Of a stretch of DNA of 64,000 nucleotides, positions 32,742 to 43,049 are shown piece after piece (the stretch's first letter is position 1; each line of letters opens with the position of its first letter). The translations under genes and the position numbers were made by a program. This stretch comes from Gari tellinella. Taxonomy: Eukaryota > Mollusca > Bivalvia > Cardiida > Psammobiidae. Location of the stretch: NCBI GenBank assembly GCA_922989275.2, contig OV277867.1, positions 37,068,070-37,132,069 on the forward strand, written 5' to 3'. The notes beneath the pieces were generated by a model. It made no database searches. It was not told the origin of the DNA and saw nothing but the letters and a program-made list of their open reading frames with translations.

Positions 32742-32987
32742 CAGTGGAGAATCTGTTATTCTTTCCCGTTTAAACGCAAACGTACGCAAACGCAAAGCGC
32801 TAAAACATAGAAAAGAACAACTTTAAGACAATTCTGATAATTCATGTTTATCTTGGTGGCAAACAGTTTGGAGCCTGATCAGACGCCGGGTTACCCGGCG
32901 TCTGATCTGGCTCCAAACTGTTTGCACTGCAAATAATAGTTTTAGCGTAAACGCGTTTATTGGGAAAGAATAACAGATTCTCCACTG
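32742..32987 (+). mobile_element. Family A MITE, full length
   Basis: CAGTGGAGAATCTGTTATTC to GATTCTCCACTG, TA on both sides. The core palindrome TTTGGAGCC ... CCGGGTTACCCGG ... GGCTCCAAACTG is near perfect. One of the best-preserved copies. Confidence 0.93.
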
Positions 32988-33178
32988 TAGCTGCGTGTTA
33001 AGGAAATGGTTCCTTCATGAGCTTCGTCCAGCTTTATTGCAGTCTGTTTCATGCAAATTCTGTTTTTAAATCTGAAAGCATGCCATGCAGAGAAATGTTG
33101 AAGAATCACTGCATGTGTTTGACTTATCCAATTGATACGTTCATACTGAGGTATTTTGTCGCTATTTTAGACAGATAT

Positions 33179-33313
33179 CAGGGTCCAAGGTTATAAAGCG
33201 TTTACGCTGTGTTCTGAGTGTGTTCTAAAGCATTTAATTGGTCAGATTTGAGCCTAGGCTTGAGAATGACTCTAGACTCAACTGAAAAACTTTATGACCT
33301 TGGACCCAGCCTG
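33179..33313. mobile_element. Family H small inverted-repeat element
   Basis: CAGGGTCCAAGGTTATAAAG at the left pairs with CTTTATGACCTTGGACCC near 33309. The interior has ATTTAATTGGTCAGATTTGA, shared with the copy at 42831. Confidence 0.7.
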
Positions 33314-33690
33314 GTATAAATGAAAGCAATACAGAAAATCCATATAGGAACTTTCAATACTCTTTACCACTTGAAATATTGTGAAAACTGTGAAAATGTT
33401 AATCTCGGATTTTTTCAGTACTTAAAGTCCCATTGTGTTTTCAGACCTTTTCATAATGTCTGAAATACAATAACGGTTAATAATAATGTTTGAACATTCT
33501 AATGGGCCAAACTGATCTATGAAATGATGAAGACGGACCTAAATCACCAAAAAAGGGCGATTTAAAATCATAACAAACCGAAAATAGAGCGTCTGCCATA
33601 AACCTTACCACACGGCTTAGTATCACGTGATACAGCCGGAGTCAACATCACCGTGTGCAACCGCAATTACCTTCGACGGTCGATCCATCA
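33314..33690. other. No gene seen
   Basis: Unassigned, AT-rich. Confidence 0.35.
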
Positions 33691-33699
33691 GTCAGTTAG

Positions 33700-34505
33700 A
33701 CTATCACACTTTTTTGTCCGCTCTCTAACTCGAATATCTTTAATCCGATCTTCCACACACTTGCTGAAAATGTTCATTGATATAAAATCAAGGTTTAGTT
33801 TGATTACTACTAAAATCGCATAAGGTGTTTTTGAGTTATTGCCTGTTAATTTATAAAAAATGACTGTTTCAGTCATTTTTGCACTCTAAAACAAACAGTT
33901 TTTATCGGATATTCACCAAACATGCTGAAAATATTTATTCATATAAAATTCAGGTCTAGTTTGATTATTACTAAAATCGCATGTGGCATACCTAAGTTTT
34001 TGCCCTTTATGTATTAAAAAATGACTGTTTTCAGCAAGGTTTGCTCTCTAACACAAATACGTTTTATTGGATCTTCACCAAATTTGCTGAAAATATTTAC
34101 TGATATAATATCAAGGTTTAGTATGATTACTATACTAAAAGCGCATAAGGTATATCTAAGTTATTGCCTGTTTATTAATGAAAAATGACGGTTTCAGTCA
34201 CTTTTTGCACTCTAACACATACAGTTTTTATCGGATATTCATTAAACTTGCTGAAAATGTTTAAGTATATAAAATTTAGGTTTAGCCTGAATCGCATGTG
34301 GCATATCTGAGTTTTTGCCCTTTATGTATTAAAAAATGACTGTTTCAGCATTTTTCAGCAATAACTCAGACATGCCTTATGCGATTTTGCTAGTTATTGG
34401 ACCTGACCTAGATTCTATACTAATAAACATTTGTAGCAAGTTTGGTGAAGATCCAAAAAGAAATGTTTGAGTTAGAGAGCGGATCAGGCTGAAACAGTCA
34501 TTTTC
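33700..34505. repeat. Tandem array, 162-bp unit, with inverted end
   Basis: The landmark GCTGAAAAT recurs at 33763, 33924, 34086 and 34250 (steps 161, 162, 164). Each unit also carries ATCGGAT or similar, TTGATTACTACTAAAATCGC and AAAAATGACTG words. The array ends with an inverted partial unit (34330-34505: TGCCTTATGCGATTTTGCTA, TTTGGTGAAGATCC, GAGTTAGAGAGCGG) that pairs with the start (CCGCTCTCTAACTCGAATAT, 33718). Confidence 0.8.
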
Positions 34506-34617
34506 AGCAAGCTCAAGGTATACATTCTCTATAGTTTATTTGACCGTTTACCCACAGTGAAAGATATGTACACGTTGTTATTGAATCTCATAGTGTTTAA
34601 ATCTGTGCCTACTTTAC

Positions 34618-34800
34618 GGAGTTTACAAACTATTTGAATCTAAAAAGACGCCGCGTAAAGTGGCGTCTCATCTGGATCCAAACTATTTGACACTCGTATT
34701 AAGGTTTGTTTAATTAAAACAATGCATAAATCTAAACTGAACACATTTTGCAGACGACAATGTCGAAGCAGACGTCTGTGCAGCAGAATAAGGGTTATCC
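34618..34800 (+). mobile_element. Family B-like MITE remnant
   Basis: Core at 34622-34690 (CTATTTGAATC ... CCGCGTAAAGTGGCG ... ATCCAAACTATTTGACACTC), then the family modules TTTTGCAGACGACAATGTCG and AAGCAGACG. Termini are lost. Confidence 0.6.
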
Positions 34801-35434
34801 AGATGTTCCAGCTAAACATGTAAGCGAGAGTAATCTGAACCAATCTAACATTTTCTCACTCATTTCAGCAACGAATGCTATGGTGTTACTACTGATTAAA
34901 CCGTCTATTCGAGACACTTTTAATGAGTATGACACCATTGGGTTTAAAAGCAGAAATAAAGATTTAAGTTTTCGAAATACTTCCGTTATCTGGAGCCCTG
35001 TATTTACAGAGTTGTCCTTCTTTCCATTCACAAGGGAGGCTTTTTAATTGGTGCTAGCACAAAAAATATTATAAATAAAATTTAAAAAGCTAATTGCTTA
35101 GATAAAACCGGTTTTTGTGAAAGAATCACGTCCCACGTAGTTCAAATGGGACCCCAAACAACCGTTTTATGCAGGTTTCTCAAAAGCACAATGCGGCTTT
35201 AATACAACTATTAATATAAAGAAGCCGTGCGCGTGAAGTTTCAGGTTCCGATGTTATTTTAAAATAAAAGTTGACTCTAAGCGTTGATCAATTTTGAACA
35301 GTTAAATTCCATTTTAAGCGTAATGATGTAATTTATTGGAAGTCCTCTGGTGTGATCTGGATTACACAACCAACGAGAACTAATACAAGAACCCGGATCA
35401 GACACTATGGTGATATTCCGTTTTTATCCTACTA
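34801..35434. other. No confident gene
   Basis: Overlapping open frames on both strands (up to 99 codons) run out of the MITE remnant; no motif, start context or splice signal supports either. Confidence 0.35.
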
Positions 35435-35791
35435 CAGTGCTCCCTCTCTACAACGGCCCTCCCAACAACGACCCCCTCCTTACAACGACCCTTGTCGCAG
35501 TTTCCTAAATTTGACAATTATGTCCAACCTTTTCGCGGCTGCATTGTAGTCTGCTTAGCATTGTCGTCTGCTGTTTTTCTCAAAGTTACATATTGGACAT
35601 TTTGACAGAAAAAACTTAATGACGAGTGACAAACAGCTTGAATCCAGATCAGACGCCGCGTAACGCGGCGTCTGATCTAGATTCAAGCTGTTTGCAAATG
35701 TAAGTCAATTTCCCTCCCCTAAACGACTCCCTTTGAACAACGCACACAATTTGGGTCTCCCACTGGGTGTCGTTGTAGAGAGGGAACGCTG
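35435..35791 (+). mobile_element. Family D MITE, full length
   Basis: CAGTGCTCCCTCTCTACAAC to GTTGTAGAGAGGGAACGCTG, TA on both sides. The core (35633-35695) is a near-perfect palindrome with arms AACAGCTTGAATCC/GGATTCAAGCTGTT type (right arm AGATTCAAGCTGTT) and loop CGCGTAACGCG. Confidence 0.92.
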
Positions 35792-36223
35792 TAGAATCAA
35801 CTAACAAACTTGAAAAAAAGAACATTTTAAACACCAAAGAGTTTGTCACCATACCTAAGAAAGAACATAATGGCACTTTAACATGTACTTTACCACTTCA
35901 AAAATAAGTAGTTGCTCCTTGGCGTTTGATTAGGTGTTTCTTGACTTAAAACTTTACTACAGTATATTGCTAATTTTGTTAAAAGGGCTTTCTTAGAACT
36001 AATGTAAGGTTAAACAAGCAGTCCTTATAAAGACAAACTTCCACAAAACGTATTTTCTTAATTAAAATGCTATTAGACTGATCTAATTTTAAAATAATCG
36101 ATAGCAATGGTATGCTGAATCCATTGGCTAGATTAAAACTGGTGAATCAACGCTTTTATAACAAATCAAATTGAATATGTTTTAAAGACATTTATTTCCT
36201 TGCATTTACATGATCTTTAGAGT
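35792..36223. other. No gene seen
   Basis: Unassigned AT-rich sequence. Confidence 0.35.
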
Positions 36224-36227
36224 TTAA

Positions 36228-36436
36228 CCCCGTCACTGCCTTACCCCGAGTACACTAGTGATTTGAAAACAGTTTGGATCCTGATCAGACGCCGCGTCAC
36301 GCAGCGTCTGGTCAGGATACAAACTGTTTTACACTCATTTTAATATTTCATTAGTCAAAATAACTAAATATTTAATTTTAGAAATAAAAACAGACGATAA
36401 TTGTTTAAAATTGATGACGTCATGGCAGTGAAGGGG
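36228..36436 (+). mobile_element. Family C MITE, full length
   Basis: CCCCGTCACTGCCTTACCCC to ATGACGTCATGGCAGTGAAG and GGG, flanked by TTAA on both sides (36224-36227, 36437-36440). Core at 36266-36328 with loop CGCGTCACGC and arms TTTGGATCC/GGATACAAACTG. A TGACGTCA site lies near the right end. Confidence 0.9.
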
Positions 36437-36854
36437 TTAAACTAGATCAGTTCAATTAACTTAGGATCAGAGCAGTATCGACATCGTAAGTACATGTGTA
36501 TCTATATTTAAGGTTGGTGACCCCTAATAAAATCGGGCTTATGATCATCGGAAATCTAGGGAGAGTGATGGACCATTCTCATCAGCTGTCTTACTGTTCC
36601 GAACCATGCCAAGGCAGGGCTCGAAACGGACCGGCAGTTGACGAGAATGGTCGATTGAAGTTCTAGTGTACGTAGAGTACCAATAGAGGTCCTCAATCTT
36701 AAAGTTTGACTCAATTTAGAATCTCGCTGAATGTTCTTACATAAAGTTATGTTCATTTTGAACATCTATAACCTGAATATATTTCTAATTCAAGAAGGAA
36801 ATATTTTCTAGGAAAGGGTAAGTACTCGTATAAGACACATTATTTAAGTTTCAG

Positions 36855-36910
36855 TGCAGATCCTGGTCGGACAGCTCCTGCTGTCTGATCTTGATCTACA
36901 CTGTTTCCAA
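36855..36910. repeat. Variant hairpin, GTGCAGATCC type
   Basis: AGTGCAGATCCTGGTCGGAC, loop AGCTCCTGCT, GTCTGATCTTGATCTACACT. A related degenerate copy is at 4548-4612 (CTGATCGGAGAGCTCCTG ... GTCTACACTG), so this loop type is its own subgroup. Confidence 0.6.
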
Positions 36911-37387
36911 AACAGCACCAGTAAACGCTTATAACAAGAAAACGATTATAACTGATTTTTAAAACTGCAAAATACTGAAGTGGTAGAAGTCAGCATTTGA
37001 GCCGGAGAAGGTTTAATTTCAACACTAGCACTTATAGCATAATGCAACGACCATACGGCTTAATTACTTAGTTACAGTTAATTCGTAAGACACGTTTATC
37101 CATCAAATAACATGTTTGTGTAAATATATGGCTTGAATACTCCATTAGTAATAGTCCGGTTGCCAAACCCCTAATTTTTCGATAAGCGTGTTTTGCGGTC
37201 CGTACAAAGTTTTTTTGCTGTTTCTATACCTCTGAGGTGTGCTCTTTAAGAATCTGAATGATGCCACTCTGGCACCTTTGGGCAATCCGCACAATATGCA
37301 AATTAAGGCCGCCATTACTGAAAATATTGTTTTCGTCAATATCTCAGAAACTATGCATGGTATCAACATAATTGTGGTGTCTATCCC

Positions 37388-37870
37388 CATGTTTTGAGGG
37401 GTAAAGAATCAGATAAAGCTATTTTAGTAAAGATCACACCAATATTTTGTGCTGAATAGGCATAATTAGGCAGCCATTACTGAAAATCTCGTTTTCATTA
37501 TTATCCCAGTTCCCGTGCATGGTAGCAAACTAATGTAAGTGTCTATCTCTATGTTTTGAGGGGTAAAGAATCAGATTAAGCCATTTTAGTAAAGATCACG
37601 CCAATATTTTGTGCTGAATGGGCATATTGAGGCAGCCATTACTGAAAATCTCGTTTTCGTTATTATCTCAGTGCCCGTGCATGGTAGCAAACTAATGTTG
37701 GTGTCTATCTCCATGTTTTGAGGGGTAACGAATCAGATTAAGCCATTTAAGTAAAGACCACACCAACAATATGTGCTTAATAGGCATATTTAGGCAGTCA
37801 TTACTGAAAATCTCATTTTTGTCAGTATCTAAAAATTATTTTAGTTTCAATCCCCATGTTGCGAGAGGTT
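37388..37870. repeat. Left-arm tandem units (162 bp)
   Basis: The landmark CATGTTTTGAGGGGTAA or its variant falls at 37388, 37550, 37712 and 37855 (steps 162, 162, 143). Each unit also has GGCAGCCATTACTGAAAAT and CACACCAATATTTTGTGCTG. Confidence 0.85.
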
Positions 37871-38197
37871 AAGAATCAGATTAACCCCTTACTGATGAAA
37901 GATATTGTTGTCTGCTAAAGTTTTCGTCTGCTTCAATTTTCAATCTTCTTCAAAGTCGCTCAAAATTGGTGAAGCTTTTCTGCAAAATATGCAAAAGTAG
38001 GACCGCCATTATTGATGCGACGGTCGAGTCTTCGTTCTCTTTGTGTCGTCTGTCTGGTGTGTGTTCATCATTTATATAAGAGCATTAAAAGAATGGTCAT
38101 ACCTCAGCTAGCTTAAGAATTCTTAGGTTCATTTTTTGACAATATAGATACATTCTAAGTTCCTTTTCAATAGTGTCTGATACACGCACAAACACCG
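37871..38197. other. No gene seen between arm and tRNA-like unit
   Basis: Contains TTGTCTGCTAAAGTTTTCGT and TTCGTTCTCTTTGTGTCGTC; nothing recognisable. Confidence 0.35.
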
Positions 38198-38275
38198 CGG
38201 CCTACGTGGTCCAGTAGTATCCCACTCGACTACGATGCCAAGGGTCGTAAGTTTGATCCCCCGCTGGACCAAGTC
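38198..38275 (+). ncRNA. tRNA-like unit (SINE head)
   Basis: A-box-like GTGGTCCAGTAGTATCCCAC, an anticodon-arm-like CTACGATGCCAAGGG, B-box-like TAAGTTTGATCCCCCGC, and GGACC/GGTCC ends that can pair. Same layout and orientation as the unit at 40372, so both may stem from one SINE family. Confidence 0.5.
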
Positions 38276-38899
38276 CTTCAGTTGAGACTTTACACTAGGC
38301 ATATAAAAAAACAGAGAGCCCTGTCGAAAGTAAGAGTAAGACATCGCCCCCAGGTTTCTGTATCCGCTGCCCTCTCTTTTGGATGTCCAATTAGCCCATA
38401 TATTGCAGAAAAGGATGTTTACAAACAAAGAAACAAAAATTTGGTCAGTTGTTGCTTTGCGGTCAAAGGAGGCACACAGAAATATAGCTCTAGATTTTAG
38501 GCGGTTGGTTTAGACAGTATACTTGTACTTTAAAGTAGTGCAGAGTATCAAGGTGAAAGTCAGAAATATATATAGTTCTGTTAGTGTAGCTTAGCTGAGT
38601 CCGAAAAGTGAAACCTCCAAACCGTGACTGGGCGCTTGTAGGTCATACACATCGCCCGTACTCGTCTGAATTGCCGGACCATAGGCAAAGAATGCACTGA
38701 GCATCATACACTCAGGAAAGTCCATCAATACATGTAGTCAATTATCAAATTGTTGATGATCAGCCGTTGATCGTCATAAGAGCTGAGCTATTTGAGTATA
38801 TCTCATCAACTACAGTAGCTGGGCACCTATGGCTCAGCTGTAGGGTCTTGTTGGTAGTTAAGTGAGGGGATCGACGACCCATACAGGCAGGAACACACG

Positions 38900-40180
38900 C
38901 TGCACAACTCATCAGGTTAAGAATTCAGAGATGATAGAAATACTGGATGGCTGTGCTACCATTTGGGTTATAAACGAAAATAATCAAGGAACTGTAAATG
39001 GCTTCATGATGGATGTTATGAAGAGGGTGGCAAGCTATGACCCACTCGATCGCTACTTCAACTTCAGGATTAAAAGTTGAATATGGGTAGCTCGAGCTGA
39101 TGACGAGGCTATACGACGACAAAAACTGCAGTTACATACTCCAATGCCGCTCCAGAAGGTTTTCCTTACAACAGCTGAGAATAAGGTACAGGTCATAGTT
39201 ATGATGTGTCAGAGTTTGATCCAGAAAGCCGAATGGACATAGTCTGGCCATTACCTCTACTAACACTGTACTAGTATTTCAGGATGACATTGTCTTCCAC
39301 CAGAAAGATACCATGAACCACCATGAAGAAGTGGGTGTAATTATCACACAGTAGATGGTCAAGGCAGCTGAAAGTGGCGTAAAAAGAATCAAACATTGTT
39401 TGTGAGGACATTGACGTTTTCGACCTCCTGCTGCACTTCTACGCAAAGTTGAATCTGGCCTGTCGTTTAACCTTGGAAAGACCACATGCTTAACAAACTA
39501 CTATAGACATTGCCGCAACTGCAAGTGAACATGAACACTTGTTTTCACATCTGCCAGTCGCCCATGTCCTCTCGGGCTTTGTCACTGTAGGTCAGTGCTT
39601 CAGAGTAGAAAAAGGCATTGTCATCAAAGTCCTAAAGATCGGTGTGGTACTGGACAAAGTGGGCGAATTATATTATGCTATAGGCGACATCGTTTGAGAA
39701 GCGACAGGATTCATGGCTGCCTGTTACAGTGTCACAAGCTTGGTGACATCGAACATGTCTGACGTTTGAGGAGAAGTCTGGTTGCAAAGAATTGGTAGAA
39801 AATATGTTACAAATGCCCCACAGCTTAAGTCACTTTCATCTTCTAAAGAGGCATTCAAACAGAAAGTAAAACATTCAGACTGCCATTTGGAAATCAGCTC
39901 CCAAATCAGAACCTGCATCATTAGATATTGTCGAGTTTGGGTGGAAACTTGATGAACGCACTAGATAATTGATACCAGTTGTATTGCAAGCAAACATTAC
40001 TATTGCTCCACAGGAGGTTCTGGAAATGATAAAGTGTGGTTGTGCTACGTATACACTCTGTCCGACAGCAATGTGTCTGTGATATACGACTCGTTTGCCA
40101 TGCGCAATATGTTGTGGCTGCCACGGAGAAGCACCCTGCCAGAAAAAACACGTCCGACGGGTCTATGACAGTGACAATGT
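38900..40180 (+). pseudogene. Decayed gene of an uncharacterised element-linked family
   Basis: A long coding relic with many stops and frameshifts. The first readable block is ILDGCATIWVINENNQGTVN (38936 on), then FNFRIKS (39056), and in a shifted frame RRQKLQLHTPMPLQKVFLTT (39116 on). A C-terminal block reads FGWKLDERTR (about 39935), then IPVVLQANITIAPQEVLEMI and KCGCATYTLCPTAMCVCD (39970-40090), a Cys-rich tail. From memory these match a large protein family of marine invertebrates with a metal-binding-looking Cys-rich C-terminus and no named function; unverified. The central part is too eroded to judge motifs. Lying between the inverted arms, it is probably the former cargo or mobility gene of this element. 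Confidence 0.6.
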
Positions 40181-40371
40181 TGTTTAAAATGACTTGTTTG
40201 AGGACTGAATCAGTTCAGTAATGGCAATCTAAATCACTATAAGTAAAAGGAATGCTTTGTAACTTTGATGTACAGTGAAGTGGATTGTTGTCTATTTTGC
40301 AAAACATGTTGGTTTTGATCAATACTGAAATGGTTTAATCTGCTTCTTTTCCCTACCGGTGGTAGTAATCC

Positions 40372-40434
40372 AGTGGTAACGCGTTGGACTACGGTACCAG
40401 GGTCCGTGAGTTCGATCACCCGCCGGACCAGCGG
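40372..40434 (+). ncRNA. tRNA-like unit (SINE head)
   Basis: A-box-like AATCCAGTGGTAACGCGTTG, GGACTACGGTACCAGGGTCC, B-box GTGAGTTCGATCACCCGCC and a GGACCA end. A short unassigned tail follows (GATATTTTCCGAATCCCCGA). Confidence 0.55.
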
Positions 40435-40729
40435 CCAGACTAGGGGATATTTTCCGAATCCCCGATGATGTACAGGAATATGCTTGAGCAAGATATGTAC
40501 CGCGAATAGCTCCTCTCTACCCAGGGGTTAAAATGGGTACCTGCGAAGGGTCTGAACCGGTAATGTGGCTGCTTATGCGCCATATGTTAGCAGTGCTCAA
40601 TATAGTAGGCAAGATGGCTCAATGATCAGGGGAGTAAACGTACAGTCGGCTGAGCGGTCATTCGGACTAAAAGTAGACTTTAAATTGATACTTTTTTTTC
40701 TTTTACAAACATGAGTACAGACGCCAGAA

Positions 40730-41460
40730 TTATGTTAATGCATGTATCATAGTTCCTGAGGTATTGCCGAAAATGAGATTTTCAGTACTGGCTGACTAAA
40801 TATGCCTATTCAGAAAAACTATTTGTGTGATCTTTAGTGAAATGGCTTCAACTGATTAGTTACCCCTAAAACATTTATTTATACGCCAGAATTACTTTGA
40901 TATAATATGTCGTAGATGCTGAGATATTGACGAAAATGAGATTTTCGGTAATGGCTGCCGAATTATGGATATTCATCACAACATTATAAATATATTTGTG
41001 GGATCAATACTAAAATGGTTTTATCTGATTTTCTACCCCTCAAAATATGGGGATAAACACCAAAATTATTCTGAAACCATAGGTAGATACTGAGATATTG
41101 ACGAAAACGAGATTTTCAGTAATGGCTGCCTAAATATGCCCATTCAGCACAAAATATTGATGTGACCTTTACTAAAATGGTTTGATCTTATTCTTTACCC
41201 CTCAAAACATGGAGATAGACACCAACATGATTTTGATACCATGCACAGGTACTGAGATATTGTCGAAAACGAGATTTTCAGTAATGACTGCCTAAATATG
41301 CCTATTCAGCACAAAATATCCATGTGATGTTTACTAAAATGGCTTTATCTGATTATTTACCCCTCAAAACATTGGGATAAACACCAAAATTATGTTGATG
41401 CCATGCATAGTTTCTGAGATATTGACGAAAACAAGATTTTCAGTAATGGCGGCCTTAATT
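40730..41460. repeat. Right-arm tandem units (162 bp), inverted
   Basis: The mirrored landmark (ACCCCTCAAAACAT or variant) falls at 40872, 41046, 41208 and 41370 (steps 174, 162, 162). These are the inverse of the units at 37388-37870. Confidence 0.85.
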
Positions 41461-41635
41461 TGCATATTGTGCGGATTGCCCAATGATGCCAGAGTGGCAT
41501 CATTCAGATACTTAAAGAGCACACCTCAGTGGTATAGAAACAGCAAAAAAACTTTGTACGGACCGCAAAACACGCTTATCGGTATCTGCCACCGGACTAT
41601 AACCCTGAATTAGCTTCGGATGATGCGAGTTGCTT

Positions 41636-41680
41636 TTGCAAACAGTGTGCAGGTCCGTCTGATCTAGACGCTTCTACTTA
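41636..41680. repeat. Fragment of the hairpin core
   Basis: GCAAACAGTGTGCAGGTCCG and TCTGATCTAGACGC only; no complete palindrome. Confidence 0.35.
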
Positions 41681-41883
41681 CTAACAGAAAACGAAGTGAT
41701 ACTAATTCGTTGACGCAGCAGAACAAACGTTTGAAGCAGACGAAACTTTTGAGAGATAACTTTTAATATGCATGTATTTAAGTTTAATGCGTGTCTTAAG
41801 GTATATCATTTAGTCACATACAACTAATTATTCTGTGATGTTTAAGAGGTTTGAAGGAATGAAGAGGTTAGGCGACATGCAAA

Positions 41884-42076
41884 CAGTTGAACTTGGATAT
41901 CTCGAAGTCGGTTATGTCGAACATACTCGTAGTTTAAAGTTAAAACGTGGCATAGCCACGTTTTAACTTTGAACTACGGGTATGTTCGATTGAACAGAAC
42001 ATGAACTAATGTAATTAATATGTCGCAATATCAGTGAATTCGAATAAAGCGAGTTCGAGATATCCAAGTTCGACTG
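41884..42076 (+). mobile_element. Family G MITE
   Basis: CAGTTGAACTTGGATATCTC to GATATCCAAGTTCGACTG; the right TA is present and the left flank is AA. Central hairpin AAAGTTAAAACGTGG/CCACGTTTTAACTTT is perfect with loop CATAG. Confidence 0.88.
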
Positions 42077-42079
42077 TAT

Positions 42080-42512
42080 TTGTAATATTTTTGTAAATGT
42101 GTCGACAGTTCATCAAGAGCCTTTTGCATTATTGTTATTCTCCATTCAGAGGTTAACATTATGTAATAATAACCATGCATCTTAAGTAATTGCTTGCCTA
42201 ACACATCTTCGTCTGATGTTTTGAATGGTGTAGATAAATATTTGTTGTAATGATGTATGACATGTATTGTTTCACAGTTTGCCATTCTAGATATCAAAAA
42301 AATGTTTTACTATAACGGTCACGAAACTGGCCCCGAACTTGAAACGAGCTATGTGCTCAAAACTCAGTTTTTATTGTAGGCTCTTTTATTTACAAAACAC
42401 GCTTATTACAGCTTGCAGACTGGCGAGCAACCTTGGTAAGCACAAGTTACCATGTCCAATGTTCTATTTTAACAGCAGTGAATGTCAAACGAACTCATAT
42501 GTGTTTGATTCC
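42080..42512. other. No gene seen
   Basis: Unassigned. Short open frames on both strands have no recognisable features. Confidence 0.35.
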
Positions 42513-42516
42513 TTAA

Positions 42517-42757
42517 CCCTTTCACCCTTAACGACGCTTAAAAACCCCGTTTTCAAGCAGTATGGATCATGATCAGACGCCGCGTAACGCGGCGCCTGAT
42601 CAGGATCCAAACTGTTTGACACTGGTTTTGAAATCTTTTCAGTCATACAACCTTATGTTTTAATTTTTAAACAACATTGCAGACAACAGCACTGACGCAG
42701 ACGACAATGAAACGTTGAAGGGGTAAACATTTCACGAACTATTTGTCAGTGAAAGGG
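42517..42757 (+). mobile_element. Family B MITE, full length
   Basis: CCCTTTCACCCTTAACGACG to TTTGTCAGTGAAAGGG, flanked by TTAA on both sides (42513-42516, 42758-42761). Core at 42555-42618 with loop CGCGTAACGCG. Confidence 0.9.
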
Positions 42758-42830
42758 TTAAACATACGTGCGATGCTCTCCTTCAATCAAATTATTCAAC
42801 AACTCATGTCTAGGTAGAGTTATTTGACAT

Positions 42831-42983
42831 CAGGGTCTAAGGTTATAAAAAGTTTGAGTTGAGTCTAAGTTCGTTCTCAAGCATTTATTTGGTCAGATTT
42901 GAGTTTTTCTAGATATCTGAACAATCCATTTATTAAGGACAATCTTAGACACAACTCAACCTCTTTATGACCTTGGGGTCTGG
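42831..42983. mobile_element. Family H small inverted-repeat element
   Basis: CAGGGTCTAAGGTTATAAAA and TGAGTTGAGTCTAAG at the left pair with CTTAGACACAACTCA and CTTTATGACCTTGGGGTCTG at the right. Shares TTATTTGGTCAGATTTGAGT with the copy at 33179. Confidence 0.72.
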
Positions 42984-43049
42984 TCTGACTTCAAAACGGT
43001 GTACAACAACTATAAAATAATAATCTTTAGAGTTCATTTAAATGTGTTC

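Larger units (their letters stand above)
37149..41602. mobile_element. Harbinger-like element with tandem-repeat arms
   Basis: Termini TAGTCCGG (37152) and CCGGACTA (ends 41599) are flanked by TAA on both sides (37149-37151, 41600-41602), a 3-bp duplication typical of PIF/Harbinger. The outer arms are nearly identical inverted copies for about 200 bp (GATAAGCGTGTTTTGCGGTC, TGAATGATGCCACTCTGGCA, AATATGCAAATTAAGGCCGC). Each arm then continues into tandem units of 162 bp. The middle holds two tRNA-like units and a decayed gene. Without an intact transposase the superfamily rests on the duplication alone. Confidence 0.8.

Noticed and set aside
34748..35047. 99-codon plus-strand frame overlapping a 78-codon minus-strand frame
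   Set aside because: The first part is the tail of a family B MITE and neither frame shows a motif; mutual shadows.
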